A stretch of DNA of 64,000 bases, from assembly GCF_000350485.1 (NCBI RefSeq), contig NZ_AORV01000021.1, positions 124,001 through 188,000 of the forward strand, read 5' to 3'. This DNA comes from Ruminiclostridium cellobioparum subsp. termitidis CT1112 (GTDB lineage: Bacteria; Bacillota; Clostridia; Acetivibrionales; DSM-1351). Positions 54,622 to 64,000 of the stretch are shown piece after piece (the stretch's first letter is position 1; each line of letters starts with the position of its first letter). The position numbers and the translations under genes are program-made. The notes beneath the pieces were generated by a model. That model was given only the letters and a program-made list of their open reading frames with translations, was not told the origin of the DNA and ran no database searches.

Positions 54622-54647
54622 TTAAAAAAATGAGGGTCTCCCCCCAT
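54622..54647 (-). terminator. Terminator of the heat-shock/prmA/rsmE/cheY-like operon
   Basis: On the minus strand ATGGGGG and CCCTCAT pair over 7 bp (one G-U) around a GAGA tetraloop, followed by seven T; it lies 24 bases after the receiver gene. Confidence 0.9.
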
Positions 54648-54671
54648 TTAATTTTCCTCTCCTGAGCAAAT

Positions 54672-55046
54672 CTATTGCATTTTCAATACATTATCAATAG
54701 CCTGCTGAACGCGTGATTTATCAAAAGGTTTCACAATAAAATCCTTTGCACCCATTTTTATAGCATCTATTACCATTGATTGCTGCCCCATTGCCGATAC
54801 CATGATTATTTTAGTCTTGGGTGACACATTTAATATTTCCTGGATTGCCATTATCCCATCCATTTCAGGCATTGTTATATCCAATGTCATTATATCCGGC
54901 AATAATTTTTTAGCCTGGGCAATTGCTTCATGCCCGTTAGCTCCCTCACCAACCACTACATAATTTGTATTTTCCTCAATCATCCTTTTGATTAGCGTTC
55001 TCATGAAAACAGCATCATCAACAACTACAAATTTAAGTTCTTCCAT
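54672..55046 (-). CDS. Stand-alone CheY-like response-regulator receiver
   Basis: A 124-residue receiver domain with Asp10, Asp11, phospho-acceptor Asp56 (MTLDITMPEMDG), a switch Ser in MVSAMGQ and Lys in IVKPFDKSRV. There is no output domain, so it acts by protein contact, as CheY does at the flagellar motor. The ATG at 55046 follows GGGAGATG and overlaps the end of rsmE by 14 bases. No chemotaxis or kinase gene lies near; its place at the end of the heat-shock operon is curious. Confidence 0.92.
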   Translation of the reverse strand: MEELKFVVVDDAVFMRTLIKRMIEENTNYVVVGEGANGHEAIAQAKKLLPDIMTLDITMPEMDGIMAIQEILNVSPKTKIIMVSAMGQQSMVIDAIKMGAKDFIVKPFDKSRVQQAIDNVLKMQ

Positions 55047-55785
55047 TAGACACATCTCCCAATTCATACATCATTAGTGATAAAGCAACCATCCCGGCAG
55101 TTTCGGTACGCAGAATCCTTGGGCCAAGAGTTATTTTACGTATTCCTGCGGTTTCTGCAAGTTCTACCTCCTGTTCGGTGAACCCGCCCTCCGGGCCTAT
55201 AAAAATAGCTGCGCTTTTAATACTGGAACTGGTTGCTGCTATTGCTTTAAATCCGGCAACACTTTCCTTTTCATAAGGTATTATGGATAACTCCCTATTT
55301 GCAGCCATATGGACGGCCTGGGAAAATTTAACAGGCATCCCTATCACCGGAACAATTCCCCTGTTGCACTGTTTTGCAGCCTCCATGGCAATTTTCTGCC
55401 ATCTGGAGACTTTGGCATTTGCATCCTTATCAGTATTAATTTTAACTATACTTCTGTCTGTTATCACCGGCACTATTTCAGAAACTCCGAGTTCAATGCA
55501 TTTCTGGACAATGAACTCCATTTTGTCGGCCTTTGGAAGCCCCTGAAAAAGTGTTACCTTCAACGCGGGTTCAGTCACATTTTCAACACTGTCTATAATA
55601 TCGGAAATGATGCAGTCATTGCCGATTTCTGCTATAACCGCGTTGTAATCAATGCCGTCACAGCATACCGTAATGGCATCACCCTTTATTGCTCTCAATA
55701 CCTTTTTAAGATGTTGATAATCCTCACCGGTTATTCTGATTTTGTTATCTTCGATCTGAGTCTTATTTACAAAGTATCTGGACAT
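55033..55785 (-). CDS. rsmE: 16S rRNA (uracil1498-N3)-methyltransferase
   Basis: A 250-residue SPOUT methyltransferase: N-terminal PUA-like part (MSRYFVNKTQ, GEDYQHLKKVLRAIKGDAI), then LFQGLPKADKMEFIVQKCIELGVSEIVPVITDRS and the knot motifs IGPEGGFTEQEVELA (GPEGGF 197-202) and LGPRILRTETA. It methylates U1498 of 16S rRNA with SAM. The ATG at 55785 gives the family N-terminus and lies inside prmA, overlapping it by 19 bases. Confidence 0.96.
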   Translation of the reverse strand: MSRYFVNKTQIEDNKIRITGEDYQHLKKVLRAIKGDAITVCCDGIDYNAVIAEIGNDCIISDIIDSVENVTEPALKVTLFQGLPKADKMEFIVQKCIELGVSEIVPVITDRSIVKINTDKDANAKVSRWQKIAMEAAKQCNRGIVPVIGMPVKFSQAVHMAANRELSIIPYEKESVAGFKAIAATSSSIKSAAIFIGPEGGFTEQEVELAETAGIRKITLGPRILRTETAGMVALSLMMYELGDVSNGRT

Positions 55786-56717
55786 CTGAATACCATTGCC
55801 ACCCATTCACCCATTTCAAGGTCGTCTATGAAGGACATGCCGTTTTTCAAGCAGGCATCAATGACGTCCTGTTTTCTTTCTTTGATTATACCCGAAGTTA
55901 TAAACAAAGAGTTCTTTTTTAAATAATAAGGTATAAGTGAGGACAAGTCAACAATTACATTAGCAATGATGTTGGCCACTATTATATCAAATTTTTCATC
56001 TCCGGCCTTCAAATCGGACAGGACAGCCTGAAAAGCCTTTATTTTACCGGCTTCTCCATTTATTTCAATATTTTCCTTAGCCACCCTTACCGCAACTTCA
56101 TCGATATCAATGGCTTCTATTTTTTTTGCGCCCAGCTTTGAAGCAATAATGGATAAAATTCCGGTGCCGCAGCCCACGTCCAGAACATCATGATTGGCAC
56201 TCATATACTTATCCAGCAGGATGGAACACATCTGTGTTGTCTCATGGGTCCCTGTTCCGAATGCCATCCCGGGGTCCATCTCAACAATTATGTCATTTTC
56301 TTCAGCCCTATATTCTTCCCAGGTAGGCTTTATCACAATCCTGTCAGTCAGCCTGAAGGGCTTGTAGTACTTTTTCCAGGCCGTGGACCAGTCTTCATCA
56401 TCCACTTCACCATAGCCTTCAAGGCCTTTACCCGTGTCAAGAAATTGGGAGATATTCATCAAACCGTCATTTATCTGCTTCAGGAGGTCATTTATATCCA
56501 ACCCGTTTTGAAAATAGGCCGAAATTATTACATCCTCACCCAAGGCCTCGAGGAAATCGTCATCGGCATAATCCAAAGTACCGGGTTTTTCTATTTCCTT
56601 TCGTATATCAAACGGATCCTTTATGGCAACTCCGCCGGCACCCATCGTTGTCAGCATTTCAGCTACCGCATCGCTGGCCTCATCGGTGGTGTTGATCCGT
56701 ATTTCATACCATTTCAT
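55767..56717 (-). CDS. prmA: Ribosomal protein L11 methyltransferase
   Basis: A 316-residue PrmA: substrate-recognition N-terminal domain (MKWYEIRINTTDEASDAVAEML, GAGGVAIKDP), then DPGMAFGTGTHETTQMC and the SAM motif DVGCGTGILSI (VGCGTG 181-186), followed by DIDEVAVRVAKEN and IVANIIANVIVDL. It trimethylates L11. The ATG at 56717 follows GGAGG by 11 bases. It lies 22 bases after dnaJ, a common arrangement in Clostridia. Confidence 0.96.
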   Translation of the reverse strand: MKWYEIRINTTDEASDAVAEMLTTMGAGGVAIKDPFDIRKEIEKPGTLDYADDDFLEALGEDVIISAYFQNGLDINDLLKQINDGLMNISQFLDTGKGLEGYGEVDDEDWSTAWKKYYKPFRLTDRIVIKPTWEEYRAEENDIIVEMDPGMAFGTGTHETTQMCSILLDKYMSANHDVLDVGCGTGILSIIASKLGAKKIEAIDIDEVAVRVAKENIEINGEAGKIKAFQAVLSDLKAGDEKFDIIVANIIANVIVDLSSLIPYYLKKNSLFITSGIIKERKQDVIDACLKNGMSFIDDLEMGEWVAMVFRCPDTL

Positions 56718-56739
56718 ATAAATTTTATCCTCCGTATTT

Positions 56740-57882
56740 TTATTTAAAAGCATCCTTCATCTTATCAAAAAAACCTTTTCTCTGTTCGTGGACCTCATCG
56801 CCTCCAAGCTCGGCAAACTCCCTGAGTATTGCCTTCTGCTTTTCATTCAGCTTCTTTGGTACATCAATATTTACCTTTACATACTGGTCTCCCCGTCCGT
56901 TTCCTCTCAGGAAGGGTATTCCCTTGCTTTTCAGTCTGAACACCGAGCCGGTTTGCGTTCCTTCGGGTACGGTATATTTTACTTTTCCGTCCAGGGTAGG
57001 TACTTCAAGTTCAGCTCCCAGAGCCGCCTGGGTAAAGGTTATAGGTACTTCGCAAATAACATCGTTTCCCTGGCGTTTGAACAAAGGATGGGGCTTAACC
57101 CTGATATTCAGGAACAAATCTCCGTTGGGTCCGCCCTTCGAGCCCGGGTCACCTTCCCCGCGCAGTGATATGGTCTGCCCGTCGTCAATTCCCGCCGGTA
57201 CGTTTATTTTAAGTTTGACACTATTTCTGAGTTTACCCTTTCCGTTACACGCAGGGCACGGATCGGCAATAATCTTTCCTTCACCCTTACACACGTCACA
57301 GGTCTTTGAATTGATAAACTGCCCGAACGGTGTGTTTTGCTTGATCTGAACCTGGCCGGTCCCGTTGCAGTGCTGACAGGTGCTGGCATGTGTACCTGGT
57401 TTTGCACCGGTTCCGGTACACTTTGAGCAGACTTCCATTCTGCTTATGTTTATTTCACGCTCAATACCAAAGGCGGCTTCCTCAAAAGAAATCTCCATGG
57501 CGTATTTGATGTCGGCTCCCTTCTGGGGACCCCTTCTGGTACGTGACCTGCTTCCTCCGAAGCCTGAACCGCCGAAGAAGGTTTCAAATATATCGCCTAT
57601 TCCGCCGAAATCAAAGTCGGAGAAGCCGCCGGCTCCGCCTCCGAAGCCATTAGGGTCGGTACCTGCATGGCCGAACTGGTCATACCTGCTTCTCTTTTCA
57701 GGATTACTCAATACCTCATAAGCTTCATTTGCCTCTTTGAATTTGGCTTCAGCTTCTTTATTCCCCGGATTTACATCAGGGTGATATTGTTTTGCTAAAT
57801 TTCTGTATGCTTTTTTTAGATCGGCATCGGTTGCATTTTTTTGTACTCCTAATACCTCATAATAATCTCTTTTTTCTGACAT
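56740..57882 (-). CDS. dnaJ: Chaperone DnaJ
   Basis: A 380-residue type I DnaJ: J domain with YHPDVN, Gly/Phe-rich linker ([18 protein letters not shown]), four zinc knuckles ([32 protein letters not shown]) and the substrate-binding C-terminal domain. It stimulates the DnaK ATPase and delivers clients. The ATG at 57882 follows GGGAG by nine bases; the frame runs further upstream without signal. The 212-base gap to dnaK holds a GC-rich hairpin. Confidence 0.98.
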   Translation of the reverse strand: MSEKRDYYEVLGVQKNATDADLKKAYRNLAKQYHPDVNPGNKEAEAKFKEANEAYEVLSNPEKRSRYDQFGHAGTDPNGFGGGAGGFSDFDFGGIGDIFETFFGGSGFGGSRSRTRRGPQKGADIKYAMEISFEEAAFGIEREINISRMEVCSKCTGTGAKPGTHASTCQHCNGTGQVQIKQNTPFGQFINSKTCDVCKGEGKIIADPCPACNGKGKLRNSVKLKINVPAGIDDGQTISLRGEGDPGSKGGPNGDLFLNIRVKPHPLFKRQGNDVICEVPITFTQAALGAELEVPTLDGKVKYTVPEGTQTGSVFRLKSKGIPFLRGNGRGDQYVKVNIDVPKKLNEKQKAILREFAELGGDEVHEQRKGFFDKMKDAFK

Positions 57883-58051
57883 CCGATTCAACTCCCGTCT
57901 CAAGCTGTTAAGCCAGCCATAGATGAAACATTTATCTTTCTGAACAATGAATTCAATTAATTCTTTCCTCATCTCAAAACAAGCCAGAGCCGGTTTTCAG
58001 CTTTGGCTTATAAAAAATCATATTGAACTGACTCTCATATTATTTATTTTT

Positions 58052-58081
58052 AAAGGGGCCTTAACTGCTCAAAGCCCCTTT
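58052..58081 (-). terminator. Hairpin between dnaK and dnaJ
   Basis: AAAGGGGC and GCCCCTTT pair over 8 bp. On the minus strand no T-tract follows (AAAATAAAT), so it is more likely a processing or mRNA-stabilising element, or a leaky stop that lowers dnaJ relative to dnaK. Confidence 0.5.
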
Positions 58082-58094
58082 TATTATTATATAA

Positions 58095-59960
<1,866 letters not shown>

Positions 59961-60004
59961 TTAATATGTTTTTACATTAAACTGTTTATCAGTAATTTAC
60001 AAAA

Positions 60005-60592
60005 TTAGTTTGCAACCTTAACCACGCTATGTCTTACTACTTTGCCCTTCATAGTATAACCTTTTTGGAATTCCTCAATAACCACACTATCTCCGAATGC
60101 ATCGTCGTCAACATGCATTACGGCATTGTGAAGCTCAGGGTCAAAGGGATTATTTACCGCTGCTATAGGTTCGACGCCCATTTTTTCCAAGCAGTCCTTA
60201 AGCTGTTTCATTACCAGCTCCACCCCCTCTTTCATGGGGTTGTCATCCACTTCCTGGACGGCCTTCAAAGCTCTCTCCAGATTGTCAACCACCGGTAAAA
60301 ATGCATTTACCGTGTCAATTGCAGCATCCAGACTCAAAGCCTCTTTTTCCTTTATTGTCCGCTTTTTATAATTATCAAACTCAGCAGCAGTACGCTGAAC
60401 CATATTCATATATTCTTCGCACTGGCGGGTCTTTTCCTCAAGCTTGTTCTTTAGCTCCTCAATTTCCTTGTTTGCTGCATTAGTCTCTTCGCCATTGCCT
60501 TCTGCCCCGACTTCGGTATTTACCGCTGTGTCGTTTTCCTCAACCATGTTTACCTCATCATTTGCAGCTTTGGAATTTTTGTCTTTTTTCAT
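60005..60592 (-). CDS. grpE: Nucleotide exchange factor GrpE
   Basis: A 195-residue GrpE: an acidic, poorly conserved N-terminus, a long coiled coil (EIEELKNKLEEKTRQCEEYMNMVQRTAAEFDNYKKRT) and the C-terminal beta domain (GVEPIAAVNNPFDPELHNAVMHVDD, FQKGYTMKGKVVRHSVVKVAN). It releases ADP from DnaK. AAGGAGGTTA lies before the ATG, and hrcA ends 31 bases upstream. Confidence 0.97.
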   Translation of the reverse strand: MKKDKNSKAANDEVNMVEENDTAVNTEVGAEGNGEETNAANKEIEELKNKLEEKTRQCEEYMNMVQRTAAEFDNYKKRTIKEKEALSLDAAIDTVNAFLPVVDNLERALKAVQEVDDNPMKEGVELVMKQLKDCLEKMGVEPIAAVNNPFDPELHNAVMHVDDDAFGDSVVIEEFQKGYTMKGKVVRHSVVKVAN

Positions 60593-60623
60593 TGCTAAAA
60601 AATAACCTCCTTATTTTTTATAG

Positions 60624-61667
60624 CTATCCATCACCCAGAAGTTTTGAGATCTCCTGATTAATTTTATTTCTTATATAATTCAATGATGAAACCACCTTTG
60701 AATATTCCATCCTCGTGGGCCCTATAATGCCTATGGACCCAATTACATAATCGTCTATACTATATGAGGCTGTGACAATACTGCAATCCTTAATTCCCTG
60801 TATAACATTTTCATTTCCTATCTGAATAACTATTTCATTGTTATTGCCATGTGTATTAAGAAGTTCGGACATCAGCTTCTTTTCGTCCAAAAGGCTTAAA
60901 AATTCCTTGGCCTTCTGAACTTCCTTGAATTCCGGGAAATTTAAAATGTTTGTTGTTCCCTCCAGATAAATTTCAGGCCTGTCAATGAGCTTTATCAGGT
61001 CTTCAATACCGTCAAGTATGGGTCTCATTAAATCATAAGGCAGCGAAGCAAGCTGCTCGGCCTCTCCGTTGAGGAAATTAGTTTTCAGCATTTCCAGAGT
61101 ATAACCCTTTAGCTTGTCATTTAGCATATTTGATACCTGTATGATAAAGTCCGGGGTTATTTTTTCAGGAACTCTGATAAGATTGTTGCGAACTATGTTT
61201 GAATCTGTAACAACTATGACAAGTGCTTTGCCGGGCTCTATAGGAACAACCTGGACAGCTTTCAGAACACTTCTTTTTATATGGGGTGTCACTGCCATGG
61301 AAGTATACTTTGTAAATTGAGACATTACAACAGAAGCATTCCTAATCAACTGACTCAATTCATTTATTCTGATGTCCATGGCATTCCTGATGTTTTCTAT
61401 GTCACTTTCAGACAGATCATTTATTTTCATAAGCTGATCCACATACAATCTATAGCCTTTGTCCGACGGAACTCTTCCCGCCGAGGTATGGGGCTGTTCC
61501 AGGAAACCCATATCTTCCAGGTCAGCCATTTCATTTCTGATGGTTGCAGAGCTGAGACCCAGTTCATGCTTTTTGGCAATAGTTCTGGAACCTACCGGCT
61601 CTGCAGTACTTATATAATCATCTATAATAGCTTGAAGTATCTTTAGTTTTCTATCGTCAAGAAGCAT
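60624..61667 (-). CDS. hrcA: Heat-inducible transcription repressor HrcA
   Basis: A 347-residue HrcA: N-terminal winged helix (LDDRKLKILQAIIDDYISTAEPVGSRTIAKKHELGLSSATIRNEMADLEDMGFLEQPHTSAGRVPSDKGYRLYV) followed by the GAF-like and dimerisation domains (SIGIIGPTRMEYSKVVSSLNYI). It binds the CIRCE element found 83 bases upstream and shuts the operon off until GroEL is titrated by unfolded protein. GGAGGTAAAC precedes the ATG. Confidence 0.98.
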   Translation of the reverse strand: MLLDDRKLKILQAIIDDYISTAEPVGSRTIAKKHELGLSSATIRNEMADLEDMGFLEQPHTSAGRVPSDKGYRLYVDQLMKINDLSESDIENIRNAMDIRINELSQLIRNASVVMSQFTKYTSMAVTPHIKRSVLKAVQVVPIEPGKALVIVVTDSNIVRNNLIRVPEKITPDFIIQVSNMLNDKLKGYTLEMLKTNFLNGEAEQLASLPYDLMRPILDGIEDLIKLIDRPEIYLEGTTNILNFPEFKEVQKAKEFLSLLDEKKLMSELLNTHGNNNEIVIQIGNENVIQGIKDCSIVTASYSIDDYVIGSIGIIGPTRMEYSKVVSSLNYIRNKINQEISKLLGDG

Positions 61668-61749
61668 GTTTACCTCCGTTCCCAGGCAACTATCCTCATA
61701 CGGTTCCCGTCACCTGCATTTAAAATAAATCTGTTTTAATTCCTTTTTG

Positions 61750-61776
61750 TTAGCACTCTTTTGTGTTGAGTGCTAA
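61750..61776 (-). promoter_or_regulatory. CIRCE operator
   Basis: TTAGCACTC-N9-GAGTGCTAA, a perfect CIRCE inverted repeat, placed around the expected transcription start of the hrcA operon. HrcA bound here would block the promoter next to it. Confidence 0.98.
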
Positions 61777-61785
61777 CATATACTT

Positions 61786-61814
61786 AAAATAACATTCGCA
61801 TTTTTATTTGTCAA
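61786..61814 (-). promoter_or_regulatory. Sigma-A promoter of the hrcA-grpE-dnaK operon
   Basis: On the minus strand TTGACA (61814-61809), 17-base spacer, TATTTT (61791-61786), immediately upstream of CIRCE. Confidence 0.9.
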
Positions 61815-61865
61815 GTAGTTTATGATAAAAATTTCCCTTCACAGGTTTAATATTTTTAACATGAA

Positions 61866-61900
61866 AACCCTGCTCCACTTCCCTGGTGGAGCAGGGTTTT
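61866..61900 (-). terminator. Terminator downstream of the membrane protein gene
   Basis: AACCCTGCTCCAC and GTGGAGCAGGGTT pair over 13 bp with a short loop. The plus strand has seven T after it and the minus strand four, so it works best in the plus direction but lies 26 bases after the stop of the minus-strand gene. Confidence 0.8.
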
Positions 61901-61926
61901 TTTCTCATTTTTACCTGGAAACTCTG

Positions 61927-62817
61927 TTACTGCACCCCGCCGTCCTGGAAGCCGCCAAACTGCGGAGGAGGTTCGGGCAGAGTATATCTTCCGGTTTTCT
62001 CACGGTATACTTCGAAATAGTAAACCATAAGAATAAACTCAGCCAATCCCGATATTACAGGAGCAACAATATTTCCGATAACAGGAATCAAACCGATTAC
62101 ACTTCCAAGAATGAATCCTGCAACGCTTCCTCCGAAGGTAACCAGCAGTGTGATTCCAAATATTGGCCAGAAGCTGCCTTTTACAGTTTTGAAGGAATTT
62201 TTCAGACCTTGAATAATATCACTGTCCTCAACACATACCGCAGGGAACCACAAATTCAAATAATTGAACAAGACTGCAACTCCCGCTAAGAATGCAAGTA
62301 CAAATAATACTATCAGTAATACGCCCAGTCCGGTAGAAACCGAAGAAACCACTCCTCCGATAACCACAAGTATCAGTAATACTACTCCGAGACCAATTGC
62401 AAAAGCGATATTCAACAGACCGAACAATACGAATCTGCCTATGTATTTGGACATGCATCCGGTAAAGTTGTTGAGCTTTGCATTTCCTGTTTCATAATGC
62501 AGGTTTATAAGTCCGTAGGTAGCAGGTCTCACAAGTATCATCAATACAAATGAGAGCAAACCTGAAATAATTGAACTTGCAATAAATGTACCCAGATTCA
62601 ATCCTGCGAATAAATCACCATAGTTCGGTATTCCTCCGCCATAAGCATTATTTTCAATCATGCGCCTGAGATTTTCAGCGATTGCACCGCTGTTGGCCAC
62701 GATCCCAAGACTTCCGACGCCTGAAATCAAAGCCGGTATTGCCAATGAAATCAGTAAAGGCAAGGTGAGCAGGAAGTTCTTGAAAGTAAATTTAAAAGCG
62801 TTTTCGAGATGTCTCAT
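61927..62817 (-). CDS. Polytopic membrane protein, unknown
   Basis: A 296-residue protein with about six hydrophobic segments rich in Gly, Val, Leu and Ile (for example LGVVLLILVVIGGVVSSVSTGLGVLLIVLFVLAFLAG in parts), a motif FKFTFKNFLLTLPLLISLAIPALISG at the N-terminus and a Pro/Gly-rich tail (LPEPPPQFGGFQDGG). The pattern with VEDSDIIQGLKNSFKTVKGSFWPIFGI resembles the DUF975/glycerophosphodiesterase-membrane-domain-like families of Firmicutes; I cannot assign one. It lies 38 bases after the aminotransferase gene and may share its promoter. Confidence 0.75.
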   Translation of the reverse strand: MRHLENAFKFTFKNFLLTLPLLISLAIPALISGVGSLGIVANSGAIAENLRRMIENNAYGGGIPNYGDLFAGLNLGTFIASSIISGLLSFVLMILVRPATYGLINLHYETGNAKLNNFTGCMSKYIGRFVLFGLLNIAFAIGLGVVLLILVVIGGVVSSVSTGLGVLLIVLFVLAFLAGVAVLFNYLNLWFPAVCVEDSDIIQGLKNSFKTVKGSFWPIFGITLLVTFGGSVAGFILGSVIGLIPVIGNIVAPVISGLAEFILMVYYFEVYREKTGRYTLPEPPPQFGGFQDGGVQ

Positions 62818-62855
62818 ATACTAACCTCCATAGTTTTTAATTTTGATAATAACTT

Positions 62856-63686
62856 TTACAAGTTATCATTAATATATGCATTGACAAGACTGTTATAGCC
62901 TGCCATAACATGCTGGGTAGTCGCATTTGCCGCTGAATTCAGTTCACCCTGGTCTATAATCCTGACCGGTAGAACTTTTATGGAGGTTCCGGTAATAAAA
63001 GCAGCATCAAAATTTTTCAGGGAATCCAGTCCAATCAATGTTTCAATCACTTCATATCCTAATTTTCTGCAGACATCAACAACATATTGACGTGTTATAC
63101 CTATAAGCACAAAATCCTCAGGAGCCGTATATATCTTTTCACCTTTTACAAAAAACACATTTGATTTTCCGCCCTCCGTTATCCTGCCTTCCTCATTTAC
63201 CAGCAGGGCTTCAAAGGCCTTCTTTTCCATTACGGTACGCTGTAATTCTTCCTTATAGCCTGCGTGGATCATCTTGACATTGGGATTTTTCCTCTTAAGC
63301 CTGATGGTGCAGCAAGCCACCCCGTTATTATATTCATCGATGGATGGATAATAGAACTTGTTTATAAAGAATAATATATTCTGCTCTTCTTTATCTTGAA
63401 GTACAATTATTTTTACATTGCACTCGGTAAGGCCGTTTTGCTCACAAACAACCTTTATTTGATTCTTAATATCTTTTTTTGAAGAATTCAGTTCATATTT
63501 CAGTTTTGCCATGGAACCCTTAAGTCTCGCAAAATGATCTTCAAAAAACAAAGGAACTCCTTTTATGATCCTTATTACCTCATAAAAAGCCGTATATTTA
63601 TCACCGGAGTAAGAGTCAAGCTTTTCAGAAGGTACGGCCTCACCATTTATTATACATATTTTACCGACATTTTCTTCAAAATTCAT
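62856..63686 (-). CDS. Class IV PLP-dependent aminotransferase (ADC lyase/D-amino-acid or branched-chain type)
   Basis: A 276-residue fold-type IV enzyme: NGEAVPSEKLDSYSGDKYTAFYEVIRIIKGVPLFFEDHFARL at the N-terminus, a central VKMIHAGYKEELQ with the PLP lysine, EALLVNEEGRITEGGKSNVFFVKG (the ITEG-x-SN motif contacting the cofactor) and IGITRQYVVDVCRKLGYEV. It could be aminodeoxychorismate lyase, a D-amino-acid or a branched-chain aminotransferase; sequence alone does not decide. AAAAGGGGAATTC precedes the ATG. Confidence 0.88.
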   Translation of the reverse strand: MNFEENVGKICIINGEAVPSEKLDSYSGDKYTAFYEVIRIIKGVPLFFEDHFARLKGSMAKLKYELNSSKKDIKNQIKVVCEQNGLTECNVKIIVLQDKEEQNILFFINKFYYPSIDEYNNGVACCTIRLKRKNPNVKMIHAGYKEELQRTVMEKKAFEALLVNEEGRITEGGKSNVFFVKGEKIYTAPEDFVLIGITRQYVVDVCRKLGYEVIETLIGLDSLKNFDAAFITGTSIKVLPVRIIDQGELNSAANATTQHVMAGYNSLVNAYINDNL

Positions 63687-63745
63687 TTTGAATTCCCCTT
63701 TTTTGGTCTATTGAATTGCTTTTAAAGCTGGGAACAACACAATTA

Positions 63746-63774
63746 ATTGTAAATAGATATACTTTTTTTGTCAA
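63746..63774 (-). promoter_or_regulatory. Sigma-A promoter of the aminotransferase gene
   Basis: On the minus strand TTGACA (63774-63769), a 17-base spacer and TACAAT (63751-63746), 59 bases ahead of the start. Confidence 0.8.
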
Positions 63775-63782
63775 TTAATAAA

Positions 63783-63804
63783 AATTTCACTAATTTATGA
63801 AATT
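63783..63804 (-). terminator. Weak terminator of the partial gene at the window end
   Basis: AATTTCA and TGAAATT form a 7-bp stem with an 8-base loop; on the minus strand TTTATT follows. Confidence 0.5.
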
Positions 63805-63869
63805 ATCCTCGCGTACCAGTTGAACTACTTAAATACCAAACAAGACATTAAATTGGCACAACGGTTACT

Positions 63870-64000
63870 TCAATCAATTTCGTCAAGAGAAAGGTTAAAG
63901 CTTGGAACAAACCTATCCATAAAGTATTTTACTTCCTCCAGTTCAATCTCGGCAATTGTGTTCAAAATGGTCTCACTTGCCTTTTTAAATTCATTATTAC
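63870..64000 (-). CDS. C-terminal end of an unidentified protein (partial)
   Basis: The last 43 codons of a minus-strand frame that enters from beyond the window: NNEFKKASETILNTIAE, IELEEVKYFMDRFVP, SFNLSLDEID, then TGA at 63870-63872. It is acidic and probably helical. The frame stays open to the edge and is followed by a hairpin, which supports a real gene end. I do not recognise the family. Confidence 0.6.
   Translation of the reverse strand, partial: NNEFKKASETILNTIAEIELEEVKYFMDRFVPSFNLSLDEID

Noticed and set aside
58052-58081. Strong intrinsic terminator splitting dnaK from dnaJ
   Set aside because: No T-tract on the minus strand; kept only as a hairpin of uncertain role.

Overview
The window is chromosomal DNA from a low-to-mid GC, endospore-forming member of the Clostridia. 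Spore markers (an alpha/beta-type SASP, a GerA-type germinant receptor), an AddAB recombination nuclease, pyruvate phosphate dikinase, RemA and an hrcA-grpE-dnaK-dnaJ operon under a CIRCE operator all point there. The style of gene order resembles the Ruminiclostridium/Acetivibrio group, but that placement is an inference and no rRNA is present to settle it. Most genes are ordinary chromosomal housekeeping genes; there is no prophage, plasmid origin, insertion sequence or CRISPR array. Layout: 1-7.3 kb holds a peptide/nickel-type ABC importer operon (two ATPases, two permeases, a lipoprotein) followed by a second, truncated binding-protein gene; each unit is preceded by a copy of the same ~177-bp non-coding element. 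7.4-9 kb has tRNA-Tyr, a Nei/Fpg-like protein and a zinc-ribbon protein. 9-13 kb is a heterodimeric multidrug ABC exporter behind a leader with short ORFs and a terminator, the layout of a ribosome-controlled attenuator. 13-21 kb carries a YidC paralogue, a metallo-hydrolase, CobT, TmcAL, RNase J and a glycosyltransferase. 21 kb has a promoter-terminator pair that looks like a small RNA gene, next to tRNA-Gln. 21.6-30 kb is addA, addB and a CPBP membrane protease. 30-37 kb holds a flavin amine oxidase, a thioredoxin reductase, a CBS protein, an S-layer-homology protein, a MerR/TipAS regulator with its own operator-promoter, and a frameshifted ferritin-like gene. 37-42 kb is the spore region: SASP and a germinant receptor split over two divergent units. 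42-47.6 kb is a second drug-response block: an MFS exporter with a PadR repressor and twin palindromic operators, then a two-component system with a DrrAB-type ABC exporter, whose two promoters carry matching 11-bp-phased repeats. 47.9-54.3 kb has ppdK and a yicC-remA-gmk-rpoZ-glyS run. 54.6-61.8 kb is the heat-shock operon extended by prmA, rsmE and a stand-alone CheY-like receiver. The end holds a membrane protein, a class IV aminotransferase and one partial gene. A common theme is local control of export and import: at least four transport systems here (peptide import, BmrCD-like, MFS/PadR, DrrAB/two-component) and the TipAS regulator each have a readable cis-regulatory signature beside them. 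The most interesting undescribed candidates are the duplicated leader element of the peptide-transport units, the attenuator, the two-component operators and the small RNA. Starts were revised from the longest reading frame wherever a clear ribosome binding site favoured an internal codon.
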